From Dehalococcoidia bacterium (lineage in GTDB: Bacteria; Chloroflexota; Dehalococcoidia; GIF9; AB-539-J10), in contig JAUWQY010000007.1 of NCBI GenBank assembly GCA_030610855.1, forward strand, positions 1-63,356: a stretch of 63,356 nucleotides of DNA, in the 5' to 3' direction. Each line of letters begins with the position of its first letter. Within the stretch, counting starts at the first letter, position 1. Shown here in pieces: positions 1 through 7,770 of this stretch. The notes beneath the pieces are model-generated. The model saw nothing but the letters and a program-made list of their open reading frames with translations, did no database searches and was not told the origin of the DNA. The position numbers and the translations under genes were made by a program.

Positions 1-29
1 GGGACTTAGCGTCGAGGATATCTTGTGAT

Positions 30-464
30 TCAGGACTGGGCACGTCGCTGATAGCGTACGAACCTGCCTTTCCGCACGGTGTCCAGCAAGCCAGTCAGAG
101 ATAGCCGCTTCAAATTCGCCCTGACGCCATTCTCTGTGAAGATAAGACCCGCCTCACTTAATCGTTGCTTGATTTCGCGGATAGAGCGTGGTTGATCAAA
201 GAAGCCCGCGTCCAGATCGCTCCGAATGGCCCCTATGCAGGAACCCCGTCTCGCTCTACCTGATTTGGTAACAACAGCCGCTGCCTTCCTCTTTCGGGGC
301 AAAGGCTTGGCTTTCTCCGGTGTGGCTGCAACATCCTGTGGTAAGCCCTGCAGTCCCATGATAGTAGGTTGGTACATATCAAGGCAATGTCGCACGAAGT
401 CAACCGGACCCTGGAGTTCGACGATGCCTTCCTTTAGGTTTATCACCACTCTTGCCTCATCCAT
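30..464 (-). CDS. Hypothetical protein with C-terminal winged-helix-like segment
   Basis: 144 aa, no family recognised. Residues 1-45 look like a small folded domain that starts MDEARVVINLKEG. Residues 50-75 are a basic linker rich in K, R, P and A (KPLPRKRKAAAV). Residues 85-140 have the pattern of a winged helix: a helix with IREIKQRLSEAG, a second with GVRANLKRLSLTGLL, then a basic wing RKGRFVRYQRR. A DNA-binding role is inferred from this pattern only. The start at 464 is preceded by a strong AGGAGG about 10 bases upstream, which supports translation from this ATG rather than the second ATG four bases later. The gene reads away from the accessory region and has no visible operon partner inside the window. 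Confidence 0.7.
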   Translation of the reverse strand: MDEARVVINLKEGIVELQGPVDFVRHCLDMYQPTIMGLQGLPQDVAATPEKAKPLPRKRKAAAVVTKSGRARRGSCIGAIRSDLDAGFFDQPRSIREIKQRLSEAGLIFTENGVRANLKRLSLTGLLDTVRKGRFVRYQRRAQS

Positions 465-821
465 CGGATGTTCCTCCTTCAGTCATTGTGCAGATCGCGT
501 CTGTGCTTCGCCTATTATAGCACTGACCTCACAGTAACAAAACGCGCCTCAATGGCAAACCTCTGGTGGGAATGTGACTCAACATTCCTGACAAATGTTC
601 AGCTCCGGTCACCCCCTGTTTACCATGGTTCCCCAGATCATTCAATAGACAGAACTCGAGGTATAACTTGCAGGGCGGTGTCTGCTTTCGCTTAGTCAGC
701 CTTGGTCGGCACTACAAGACCGATCATCATGGGCAACTGGAAAGCCCCACTTCCGAGGCTTTGCAACCCATGAAGCAACTGCTCCAAAACAGGGAGGCCG
801 GTACAGAAGCACAATGTCAAC
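465..821. other. Gene-poor stretch
   Basis: I see nothing supportable here. The open frames are short, lack ribosome-binding sites and have no recognisable protein pattern. The part nearest 465-490 holds the ribosome-binding site and presumably the promoter of the minus-strand gene at 30-464. Confidence 0.5.
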
Positions 822-1382
822 TTAGGATCCTGATGCTCCTAAAGGACTTGGTTTTGAAATGCTTTCCCTTGCAGAATGGAGTTGCGAGATTGGAATTGAG
901 AGTAAATGTTGGCGGGCGGACGCTCCGGGAATCTCCCCAAATATACAAGGCCTACATAACATTAAGACACCTAGAACGAAATCCACCAAGATTAGCATGA
1001 CTATATAAGCGTAAATCATGTAATGCCCACGGGCAAGATACTTACGGTACCAAACCGTATCATCCACCCACTTTACTGGGCCTGTAACAGAAAACGGGAG
1101 CAGAATACTAGCAAGGTCCTTCATAGTTTCTTCATTAACCTTCATGTCAGCATAGTCCCCTATTACAAGGAAAAACATGATAAGTGACACCACTCCCCCA
1201 AAAACCAGAAACGATCCACCCAATAATGAATTTCCCCAGGAAAAATGCGCAGCAAAACCACCTCCTATAACTGCAACCTGTAGCGCATGGAGAGTTTGAA
1301 TTCTACTCCATAAAAATTGGTCCTGATGTATTTTGTGTTGCACCAACGCTTGATATAGACCTGAAATGTCGTGTGATCGCAT
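822..1382 (-). CDS. Hypothetical multi-pass membrane protein
   Basis: 186 aa, family not recognised. A cytoplasmic-looking N-terminus (about residues 1-30, HKIHQDQFLWSRIQTLHALQ) is followed by hydrophobic segments near residues 32-45, 52-75 and 121-145. The middle loop carries polar and charged residues (DYADMKVNEETMKD). The C-terminal 40 residues are polar and low in complexity. A clear GGAGGT sits 9 bases before the ATG, so the gene is probably expressed. It is a lone gene in an otherwise poorly coding stretch. A 14-bp perfect hairpin lies about 80 bases upstream of its start. No function can be assigned. Confidence 0.65.
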   Translation of the reverse strand: MRSHDISGLYQALVQHKIHQDQFLWSRIQTLHALQVAVIGGGFAAHFSWGNSLLGGSFLVFGGVVSLIMFFLVIGDYADMKVNEETMKDLASILLPFSVTGPVKWVDDTVWYRKYLARGHYMIYAYIVMLILVDFVLGVLMLCRPCIFGEIPGASARQHLLSIPISQLHSARESISKPSPLGASGS

Positions 1383-1460
1383 CTTACCATACCTCCTTTC
1401 TTTTGCACTGATAACATCTTCAGGACATTATACCAATCGATGATCCATTGCTCGCATCTG

Positions 1461-1501
1461 CGACCTTCCCCCAATAATGATACCACTTTGGGGGAAGGTC
1501 G
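1461..1501. repeat. Perfect 14-bp inverted repeat with 13-base loop
   Basis: CGACCTTCCCCCAA at 1461-1474 is exactly complementary to TTGGGGGAAGGTCG at 1488-1501. The predicted hairpin is GC-rich and strong. There is no T-run on either side, so it is not a classic intrinsic terminator. It lies between the membrane-protein gene (822-1382) and the decayed frame (1752-2142), both on the minus strand. It could be an RNA hairpin at the 5' side of the former, a processed 3' end of the latter, or an end of a small mobile sequence. Confidence 0.7.
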
Positions 1502-1519
1502 AAGTTTATCCCTCTCCTC

Positions 1520-1640
1520 CTGATTTCAGATGACTGAAGTCGGTCCTGGGATAAATATCCCAGACTAACTTCCTATGTCTCCGGTGTAGTCTCCTTCCAA
1601 TCGATCCTGGGATTATTATCTGGGTACAAATCCCAACGGA
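1520..1640. repeat. Two imperfect TCCTGGGAT-type hairpin units
   Basis: Two related units occur about 70 bases apart: TCGGTCCTGGGATAAATATC near 1530 and TCGATCCTGGGATTATTATC near 1600. Each can fold on itself (TGGGATAAATATCCCA in the first). No gene overlaps them. They may be decayed copies of a small repeat family; only two copies are visible here. Confidence 0.45.
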
Positions 1641-1751
1641 TTTGGTTCCACTGTCCAGCTATATGTATGAGCAGGTGATAATACATTCTTCCCAGATTGG
1701 CGAAATCATCACGCCCCAAGGCAGCACGGCGTGAATCAAGAGTGTCCCAGG

Positions 1752-2142
1752 TTATAGTATATTTATCCTTGTTTTTCGATCAACAGCAAAGCCCTTGACC
1801 GCGATTCTTATGAATTGGCGCGCTGCTTCCGCCATCGGACTGTTATATCCGATGATTTCAGAAAATCTTACTTCGCGAATTTGCCTGTTATCGAGTTCCT
1901 CTTGCAGGTTATTTCTCAGTTCCTCACGCGTCTCGTCTTTACCTGATACCACAGCAATAGATTGGATGCGATGGTCGAATATACCAGATTCGTCCCTCTA
2001 AGCCGAAAAACTGCTCATATTACTATTTTATCACCAGAAAAATGTGGGCACCTGCTTTTTGCAGAAGACGCCTAAGGTTAAAGGCTGTTTCGAACTCAAA
2101 TCTATCACCATTGAACAACATTGGGATGATTGCACGAATCTA
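1752..2142 (-). pseudogene. Decayed gene, two protein-like stretches broken by frame changes and stops
   Basis: Read on the minus strand, 2142-2025 encodes a protein-like stretch ending FETAFNLRRLLQKAGAHIFL, then hits a stop. From 2000 to 1752, in another frame, a second stretch reads FDHRIQSIAVVSGKDETREE and continues to SPMAEAARQFIRIAVKGFAVDRKT. Neither has a normal start with a ribosome-binding site. The first stretch has the spacing of the E-x-x-x-A-x-x-L-x-x-L-L-x-x-A-G-A helix of N-acetylmuramoyl-L-alanine amidases (Amidase_3), but that similarity is weak. Amino-acid composition is protein-like in both parts, which suggests one gene broken by a frameshift or deletion. Confidence 0.4.
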
Positions 2143-2543
2143 TAATCACAGACACCAATTCATCGGTTCTTATCCAACAATTCTCGGTTTTGTTATCTCT
2201 GGCGTAACAGGATAGCGTTAACTTATGTTTCTACACCATACCTACAGACAACTTAAAGTTAAAAGGTATAGGTATTACGTTGCTCAAGTCATTTTGACTG
2301 CATAACGGCGGTTAAACGGCGCACAATGACAATGCGACGGCCTTAACGGTAAGAGCAGACGATGCCTCATTATGCAACAAAGTTGCTAATGTGTCCGCAA
2401 TGCAAATGAAACACAAAGAAGAAAAGAGTGCAAGAGGAGGAACTGGGGATAAAGTTGAGGAAAACGTGTTGATTATCTATTGAATCCTCCTCGCATTTGG
2501 AGACGCTTTACAACAATCCAGCGAACTGTATAGCATTAACCCA
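2143..2543. other. Intergenic, no gene seen
   Basis: About 400 bases with no credible open frame, no recognisable RNA and no strong repeat. The sequence is more AT-rich than its surroundings toward the left end. A promoter for the membrane-protein pair that follows is expected here but I cannot place it with confidence. Confidence 0.4.
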
Positions 2544-2894
2544 ATGGGAGACTGCCTAGCGTTACTATCTGTTAATAAGATGTTATTCTGGATAGCTATA
2601 TTAACGCTGGTAATCGAAGCAATAACAGTACTATTTCGCTTTGGTTTCAGAATTCAGGCCACACGGAGCCCTGCGTTCATTGCTAGATTTACGTTCGGGA
2701 TAAGAATACACCATGGTTATTTGGGCATAATATTGCTTATTGTCTCTTTGATCCCTACTCTTCCTGTTTATTTGCCCAATATGTTATTAATTCTCGGCAG
2801 TTCTTTGCTGCTATCAGATTTAATTCATCACTTTGTTGTACTATGGTGGATTACGGGGGACCCTCAATTCCACCTTAGATACCCGCGGCGATGA
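2544..2894 (+). CDS. Small histidine-containing membrane protein
   Basis: 116 aa, family not recognised. Three hydrophobic segments are visible: about residues 12-31, 55-76 and 77-102. Histidines cluster at membrane edges: RIHHGYLG after the first segment, and SDLIHHFVVLWW then DPQFHLRYP at the end. Paired histidines like these could bind metal or haem, but that is inference. The annotated ATG has no good ribosome-binding site; the in-frame ATG at 2580 is an alternative, though it too lacks one. A second membrane protein follows 62 bases later on the same strand, and the two are probably one unit. Confidence 0.5.
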   Translation: MGDCLALLSVNKMLFWIAILTLVIEAITVLFRFGFRIQATRSPAFIARFTFGIRIHHGYLGIILLIVSLIPTLPVYLPNMLLILGSSLLLSDLIHHFVVLWWITGDPQFHLRYPRR

Positions 2895-2962
2895 TTATTA
2901 TGACTACTCGCGATTTAATAGGACGATTATAATAACTCCGCTCTAGTAAAGGAGAGGTGCAA

Positions 2963-3448
2963 ATGCAAATAATGAGTATAGAGTTCTTTGCGCCTTTCCT
3001 TATACCAATCGGAATATCATTATTGGGGGCAATGGTAGATTCTGTAAGTCAAAGGGGGCAGCAATTAGCCGTACATCAGGGAGTTCTATTACCCTTTCGG
3101 GGATTGAAAAAAGTTGGCTTCCATTTTAGCCAATACATGCACCATATATACCTGGGGTGCATTGCCTTTGACTTGGCCGCACTCATACCCGCAAGAATGG
3201 GAGCCGAATATAGATTCATCATGAGTTTCAGCGAAAAGGATCCAACACGTTGGATACCATTGGTAGGATTTGCTATTCTTCTTCATATTGCTGTGTATAT
3301 CCACACGGTACTCATATTAAGAGAATACGAGAGACAAAAGACTGTTCACGCTCAAGACCCGCATAAGATCAAAACTAAACCAATTACCTATCTGCATTTA
3401 CTATACCTACCCGTTTCCGTTCTATTTGTTATATTGATCAGATTATGA
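2963..3448 (+). CDS. Four-helix membrane protein, partner of the preceding gene
   Basis: 161 aa, family not recognised. Hydrophobic segments lie near residues 7-25, 58-76, 91-112 and 142-160. The segment before the second helix has FHFSQYMHHIYLG, an H-H pair placed much like that in the preceding gene. The last loop is basic and histidine-rich (ERQKTVHAQDPHKIKTKP). I start it at the ATG at 2963 because AAGGAGAGG lies 6-13 bases upstream; a GTG at 2957 would overlap that site. No enzymatic motif is evident. Confidence 0.6.
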   Translation: MQIMSIEFFAPFLIPIGISLLGAMVDSVSQRGQQLAVHQGVLLPFRGLKKVGFHFSQYMHHIYLGCIAFDLAALIPARMGAEYRFIMSFSEKDPTRWIPLVGFAILLHIAVYIHTVLILREYERQKTVHAQDPHKIKTKPITYLHLLYLPVSVLFVILIRL

Positions 3449-3811
3449 CTCGTTCTTCCTCCAGCCTTTTCAAGGCATCATTTTGTCGCAAATACTCATT
3501 TTGTTGTATGCGAGCGACAATCGCTGTAGGGTACATCTTGGTCGCAGGCAAGTACTAGTACCATTTAGCTATATATTTAGGTGCTTTTGGGTGATTGACA
3601 CACGCGCCCCCACCTAATATCATTAGTAACAGCGAAACAGGCAAATAAAGCAGCACACAATAAACAGGAGAAACACCGGGAAGTAAGACGAGAGCTCAAT
3701 AGAAAAGTTCGGGAGGCGATGAACCGCTACCTGTAGGTGGTTACTTGGGTAACGGGGAGCCAATAGTAAAACCGCCCCGAAAAGGGTCGGTTTTTTTGTT
3801 TGAGGGCGATA
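3449..3811. other. Non-coding leader region upstream of the pseudopilin gene
   Basis: About 360 bases without a gene. The last third is structured: a GTTAC/GTAAC hairpin with a TTGG loop near 3740-3752, an ACC/GGT pairing just before it, and an intrinsic-terminator-like hairpin at 3767-3797 only 15 bases from the next start codon. The arrangement looks like an attenuator or riboswitch. I could not match it to a known class, and the conserved blocks of c-di-GMP-I riboswitches are absent. Confidence 0.4.
3767..3797 (+). terminator. Intrinsic-terminator-like hairpin just before the pseudopilin gene
   Basis: AAAACCG-C-CCC, a GAAAA loop and GGG-T-CGGTTTT form a stem with one mismatch, followed by more T residues. 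It is a textbook intrinsic terminator. Because the next ATG is at 3812, it may act as an attenuator in the leader of that gene rather than as the end of an upstream unit, since the previous gene ended 320 bases earlier. Confidence 0.7.
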
Positions 3812-3967
3812 ATGAAGATTAGCTGGCAGAAAAGAATAGAGGAGGAGAAGGGGGCGGCGCTGCTTTTAGTGATGATTCTCATGCTTCTTGGCAGCCTGGT
3901 GGTTGCCCCCCTTCTTGACTTTATGAGCACCGGGCTTGTCGCCGCTCAAGGGAGCACTCTAACATGA
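3812..3967 (+). pseudogene. Truncated PilX-like pseudopilin N-terminus (51 aa)
   Basis: A 51-codon frame whose product starts MKISWQKRIEEEKGAALLLV and goes on through a long hydrophobic helix (LLLVMILMLLGSLVVAPLL) to DFMSTGLVAAQ before stopping at TGA. The short basic leader, the EKG followed by a hydrophobic helix and the D-F-M-S-T-G-L continuation match the N-terminus of PilX-type pseudopilins from Dehalococcoidia, which normally run for several hundred residues. No processing glutamate lies at the usual +5 position, as in many PilX N-domains. The stop overlaps the next start (ATGA). The frame is either a truncation or a genuine micro-gene coupled to the following lipoprotein. Confidence 0.55.
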
Positions 3968-5283
3968 GAAGAGCCGGCTTCTTCTTTGCATTAGTCCTGA
4001 TTACGGCAGCATTCGGTTGCAGTAGTGGCACTGCTGACACCGACCCTCGTGAGCCTTTGGAGAACCCTGAGCCTATGGGGTATACCCTGACCACCATCTC
4101 CAGCACCGCTGGAGGCTCAATAATCATCCCTGGTGAAGGCGACTTTGCCTATGACGGAGTAACGGTGGTTGACCTGGTCGCTGAAGTTGAGCCAGGCTAC
4201 CGGTTCGGCAACTGGACAGGTGACGTCGACACCATCGTTGATCCCGATTCTGCCTCAACCACCGTCACCATGAACGATGACTATTCCATAACAGCTAACT
4301 TCGAACCACTTCCGTCTGTGGAGTACTCCCTGACCATAAATAGCACGGAGGGTGGGGAAGTAACTACCCCTGGTGAGGGGACTTTTACCTGCGATGCAGG
4401 CAAGGTGGTGAATCTGCTTGCTGTGGCTGATGAGCATTATGAGTTTACTTGCTGGACCGGCGACGTGGACTATGTTGATGATATCTACGCTGCTGAAACA
4501 ACCATTACTGTATGGGACGACTACTCCATTACCGCGAACTTTGAGTTGGTGCAGTACACCCTGATCGTAGACAGCACGGAGGGCGGATCGGTGACCGTGC
4601 CCGGCGAAGGAGAGTCTGCCTATCCCGCAGGAACCGTGGTTGACCTTGTGGCTGTAGCTGACGAGCACTACCAGTTTGTCGAGTGGACCGGCGATGTAGA
4701 CGAGATTGACGACGTCTACGCCGCTGACACCTTCATCACCATATGTGGCGATTATTCCATCACCACTGTCTTCGAGCTGGTAGATTACACGCTGACCATA
4801 GACAGCACGGAGGGCGGTTGGGTTACCATTCTCGGCGAGGGGGAGTTTGCCTATCCCGCAGGAACCGTGGCTGACCTTCTCGCTGTGGAGGACGAGCACT
4901 ACCAGTTTGTGGAGTGGACCGGCGATGTGGACTATGTCGATGATATCTACGCCGCCCAGATGACCATCACCGTATGGGGCGACTACTCCATCAGCGCCGA
5001 GTTCGAGAAGGTGCCTGCTCCTGAGGTCTATAGCGTGGAGCCGAATAGCGGTCAGCCAAAGGACCGGTTAACAGTGACCATATTTGGAGCAAACTTCAAG
5101 GATAGACCCAGTGTTGATTTCGGCGAACGGATTGTAGTGCAGCAAGTGACCTTTGTTAGCGCTTCCCAACTGGAAGTACGCATCAGGGTGCACAAGCTGG
5201 CCGAACCTGGACCGCGCGACGTTACCGTCACCAACCCTGACGGGCAAAGTGCCACGTTGCCCGACGGCTTTACCGTGCTGTGA
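3964..5283 (+). CDS. Putative lipoprotein with four InlB-like repeats and IPT/TIG domain
   Basis: 439 aa. Residues 1-19 are a signal peptide (MRRAGFFFALVLITAAFGC) ending in a lipobox-like AAFGC, so a cell-surface lipoprotein is likely. Residues 38-348 hold four ~75-residue repeats of the Divergent InlB B-repeat / Flg_new_2 type, each with Y-T/S-L-T-I-x-S-T-x-G-G near the start, P-G-E-G, a V-D-L-V-A core, W-T-G-D-V-D, and a closing D-Y-S-I-T-A-x-F-E. Residues 354-439 form an IPT/TIG immunoglobulin-like domain (VEPNSGQPKDRLTVTIFGANF). Repeats 3 and 4 are nearly identical at DNA level, a sign of recent duplication. The start overlaps the stop of the pseudopilin fragment by four bases. Likely adhesive or structural at the cell surface. 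Confidence 0.75.
   Translation: MRRAGFFFALVLITAAFGCSSGTADTDPREPLENPEPMGYTLTTISSTAGGSIIIPGEGDFAYDGVTVVDLVAEVEPGYRFGNWTGDVDTIVDPDSASTTVTMNDDYSITANFEPLPSVEYSLTINSTEGGEVTTPGEGTFTCDAGKVVNLLAVADEHYEFTCWTGDVDYVDDIYAAETTITVWDDYSITANFELVQYTLIVDSTEGGSVTVPGEGESAYPAGTVVDLVAVADEHYQFVEWTGDVDEIDDVYAADTFITICGDYSITTVFELVDYTLTIDSTEGGWVTILGEGEFAYPAGTVADLLAVEDEHYQFVEWTGDVDYVDDIYAAQMTITVWGDYSISAEFEKVPAPEVYSVEPNSGQPKDRLTVTIFGANFKDRPSVDFGERIVVQQVTFVSASQLEVRIRVHKLAEPGPRDVTVTNPDGQSATLPDGFTVL
4081..5010 (+). repeat. Four tandem ~231-bp coding repeats
   Basis: Units begin at about 4081, 4324, 4555 and 4786 at the codons for Y-T/S-L. The later units share long identical blocks such as GACAGCACGGAGGGCGG and GACGAGCACTACCAGTTTGT. 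The period of units 2 to 4 is 231 bases. They encode the InlB-like repeats of the lipoprotein. Confidence 0.85.
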
Positions 5284-5751
5284 CAATTGCGCGGTCTTCA
5301 CAGACGTATTCTCACGAGGCGTATCTTGTCGGCGCGTCATCGACGCCATGTTGCTCCAGCGTTTCCCCAATTAAAAGTTTCCCTCTCAACTTCTTCAATA
5401 CTCTTGCTTAACGTGGTTATATGATATTAAGGAGTATCCCTCCAATACAGACTGGCTAATCCCATGAAGTGGCTTCTGTCTCCTTAAGCCGAAGGATTTG
5501 CTGAACAATTGCCTGTATTGTTACTCACTTGGACAGAAAGCCGAGTTGTCTCCTCAAATCTGCTTCCCAGTTCCACTGTTCAGGCTTGGCTCCAGTTCGG
5601 GTCCAGCATACTTGATATCCTTTCACTCTGGACCTGAAGTTAGGTTCCTGCTAATAATTTGCTAATAGACTGGATTAAACCAGTTGTTACTGGTTGGCAT
5701 TCTACGCACAAAAAGGGTCTTGTCAAGAAACTCAGAAACACTGTTTTGAAG
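5284..5751. other. Gene-poor stretch with left arm of a diverged repeat
   Basis: No credible gene. The block TTTGCTAATAGACTGGATTA at 5658 begins copy A of the diverged direct repeat described separately. The rest shows no hairpin or open frame I can support. Confidence 0.4.
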
Positions 5752-5789
5752 CTAGAAACATCCTTTGAGACCCCTGCTGGCAAATCCGG
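5658..5789 (+). repeat. Diverged direct repeat, copy A
   Basis: Begins TTTGCTAATAGACTGGATTA at 5658 and ends TGCTGGCAAATCCGG at 5775-5789. Copy B (7613-7748) begins TTTGCTAACAGACCGGACTA and ends with the identical 15-mer. The distance between the two landmarks is 117 bases in A and 121 in B, and the middle is only partly conserved. The copies bracket the saccharopine-dehydrogenase-like gene and lie next to a recombinase scrap (A) and a trpS scrap (B). Confidence 0.6.
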
Positions 5790-6021
5790 TATGCGCTACC
5801 AATGATAAAATCGCCTCCTGTTCTGAGGTTAAATTCTGGAAACATGGGGTTTGTGTTTGCCACCTTGCTACTGTCTTGCCACCAATCCCTGTCAACGGCC
5901 ACGTTTTAGTGCTCGAGATCAAGCGATCTGTGGAAGGTCTCCGCTGCTGTTTGCTGGAGTCCAGACGTAACCGTCTGTAGGTATCAAGAGTCATCTGAAC
6001 AGTGGTATGCCCTCGTAGTTT
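5752..6021 (-). pseudogene. Tyrosine recombinase (integrase) C-terminal remnant
   Basis: From 6018 downward the minus strand encodes LRGHTTVQMTLDTYRR, followed by LRLDSSKQQRRPST. This is the catalytic C-terminus of phage-type tyrosine recombinases: the L-G-H-T-T-V-Q-M-T-L-D-T-Y block with the nucleophilic tyrosine. A stop at 6022-6024 cuts the frame just upstream, and no core-binding domain or other catalytic residues precede it. The remaining ~55 codons to 5752 (GGKTVARWQTQ and so on) are unrecognised. This is the fossil of an integrated element. Confidence 0.65.
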
Positions 6022-6186
6022 CTAGACCATTCTGGCGTTGTGCAACTAGTAGGACCGATGTAAAGCAGTAATCAATGGCACCACCCACTTCTTTCAAGCG
6101 TGCGCAACAACACCGAAAGAGTATTGAAGACCACAGGCTTATCTCCTCCATACAGCGTCTTCTGCAGATGTCCGCGGCATCCTCAG

Positions 6187-7422
6187 TTAACCTGATTCGG
6201 GAACCTCACGTATCGTTATGTTCCTTTTTCTCAACTCATCCAGAAATCCGCGGTAGACTTCTCCTTCTATAGCATCCTCGGGAGCAACGATGCCTTTTTT
6301 CCTTATCTCTCCTCTCGCTACGAGCTTCGCACCAATTGCAGCAGGGAATCCGGTAACCCGCCCCATAGCAGAGATCCCGTTCTCCTTGTCCGCCTCTTCC
6401 CACATGTAGTAGTCGATTCTCATTTTCTTTCCGTTCTCTGTCCCAATCACCGTGTTCCACATAATGCATACATCAGTATCGCCTTCTGACGGCGCAAGTT
6501 TGGGACTCATCACAGATGACAAGAAATCGCGAGGCGCTATCCTCATTCCCTCAAATTCAACAGGCGTAAGATCAAGCATTCCGCATTCCTTAAGTCTGTC
6601 TATGCCTTCATAATGACCGGGCCATCTAATAGTCTTCTCAGCAAATTCACTAAGCTGTCGCCTCGTAAAGACATAGGAAGGCATGCCACGGGTAACAGCG
6701 CACTCTAATTCCTCGTCTCTGCCAAGTCCTGTAAATCTGAAGCTTTCACGGTCACTCAGTGCTGGTACTTGCTGAACCTTGCCGTTCTTAATCACTTCCA
6801 CTGGAACCATGTATTCCCTTAGAACATGGTCGAATGCCCAGGTAATCATGTAGTTCAGCGGGTATTTCCCGCTGGCTTCTTTTGCAGGAATACCACCGAC
6901 TCTTGCTATCGCCGACTCCGCCTTGTCCATTTTCCTGATACCGTCACCAAGTGTGATATTGCTCAAACCGGGGGCAAAACCTAATCCGTCCAGGAGTAAC
7001 ACATCATTCTCCATCGCTCTCTTATGGAGCCATTCTCCGTATTCATCCGGTGTCATCTGACCCGGAACCTGCAAAGCCTCGGCTCCGGAAGGGTCTGGTC
7101 TCCTGTGATAATCTTCGAGTATGTCAACAGTATTCAGTCCGGCATCAATCGCTGCCTCAACAGCCATGTAATTCGTCTTTCTATCAGCCAGCGAAATCAC
7201 GCCGACATCATATTCTCTCATCAATCTTCTGGTCTTCTCCCTGTCAGTGACATCAAGGACATGCACTATGAGCTTGTTACTGTTTATCCCTTTCTGCGCC
7301 ATCTGAAGGATACTACTCTGCCTATCGACAATTCCTACTACTTCAACTTCATTATCTCTGAGCAAATCCCATGCGATTACACCACCCATTCTACCCGAAC
7401 CACCAACAATCAAAACTCTCAT
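6187..7422 (-). CDS. Saccharopine dehydrogenase family oxidoreductase
   Basis: 411 aa. The N-terminal Rossmann fold begins MRVLIVGGSGRMGGVIAWDL, a G-G-S-G-x-M-G nucleotide-binding turn, with VVGIVDR at the end of strand 2. The middle has the family's catenin-like segment DGLGFAPGLSNITLGDGI. The C-terminal half includes GRVTGFPAAIGAKLVARGEI, typical of saccharopine dehydrogenase-like proteins. The family covers lysine-metabolism saccharopine reductases and many NAD(P)-dependent enzymes of unknown substrate; length fits the single-domain form. A GGGAAGAG lies upstream of the ATG. The gene stands alone between two copies of a diverged repeat, so it may have arrived as cargo. Confidence 0.8.
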   Translation of the reverse strand: MRVLIVGGSGRMGGVIAWDLLRDNEVEVVGIVDRQSSILQMAQKGINSNKLIVHVLDVTDREKTRRLMREYDVGVISLADRKTNYMAVEAAIDAGLNTVDILEDYHRRPDPSGAEALQVPGQMTPDEYGEWLHKRAMENDVLLLDGLGFAPGLSNITLGDGIRKMDKAESAIARVGGIPAKEASGKYPLNYMITWAFDHVLREYMVPVEVIKNGKVQQVPALSDRESFRFTGLGRDEELECAVTRGMPSYVFTRRQLSEFAEKTIRWPGHYEGIDRLKECGMLDLTPVEFEGMRIAPRDFLSSVMSPKLAPSEGDTDVCIMWNTVIGTENGKKMRIDYYMWEEADKENGISAMGRVTGFPAAIGAKLVARGEIRKKGIVAPEDAIEGEVYRGFLDELRKRNITIREVPESG

Positions 7423-7770
7423 ATTGCTCTTCCCTTTTTCCTCGTCACTAACGGTGTCTTCGCTCAGTTAGTGCATTTTCGGTCCCCGGCAGGCCTAAAG
7501 CTAGAGGAGACACCTGCCCTACTCATAACTTGTGAACCACATGGCTATTGCTGTGCCACATCTCTATCTACCTCCGGCTTCAAATAACAAACAGAGAAGC
7601 GTTAGTTAATGGTTTGCTAACAGACCGGACTAAACGGACTATGACCTGACGGCACTTCACGAACAAGGCGGCCCTTCGGGGGAAAACCACTTACTAGTCT
7701 TCTATAGCAGCTAAGGATACCATTCTTGACCATTGCTGGCAAATCCGGCTACGCTATGACATGCCTCTAC
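7423..7770. other. Intergenic region holding repeat copy B
   Basis: Contains the upstream region of the saccharopine-dehydrogenase-like gene and repeat copy B at 7613-7748. No gene is apparent. Confidence 0.4.
7613..7748 (+). repeat. Diverged direct repeat, copy B
   Basis: Partner of copy A at 5658-5789. The first 23 bases match copy A at 20 positions and the final 15-mer TGCTGGCAAATCCGG is identical. It ends about 20 bases before the recognisable trpS fragment. Confidence 0.6.

Noticed and set aside
668-1000. 110-codon plus-strand frame
   Set aside because: Overlaps the membrane-protein gene on the other strand, has no ribosome-binding site and no protein-like pattern.
3660-3811. c-di-GMP-I (GEMM) riboswitch in the pseudopilin leader
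   Set aside because: The region has a GTTAC hairpin and a terminator, but the conserved GGCAAACC and GACGCAAAGCC-type blocks are missing.
4255-4899. 214-codon open frame on the minus strand inside the lipoprotein gene
   Set aside because: It is antisense to the InlB-like repeats, mirrors their periodicity and has no ribosome-binding site.
5590-5680. tRNA-like GTTCGGGTCC sequence
   Set aside because: A T-loop-like string is present but no acceptor stem, D-arm or anticodon arm can be formed around it.
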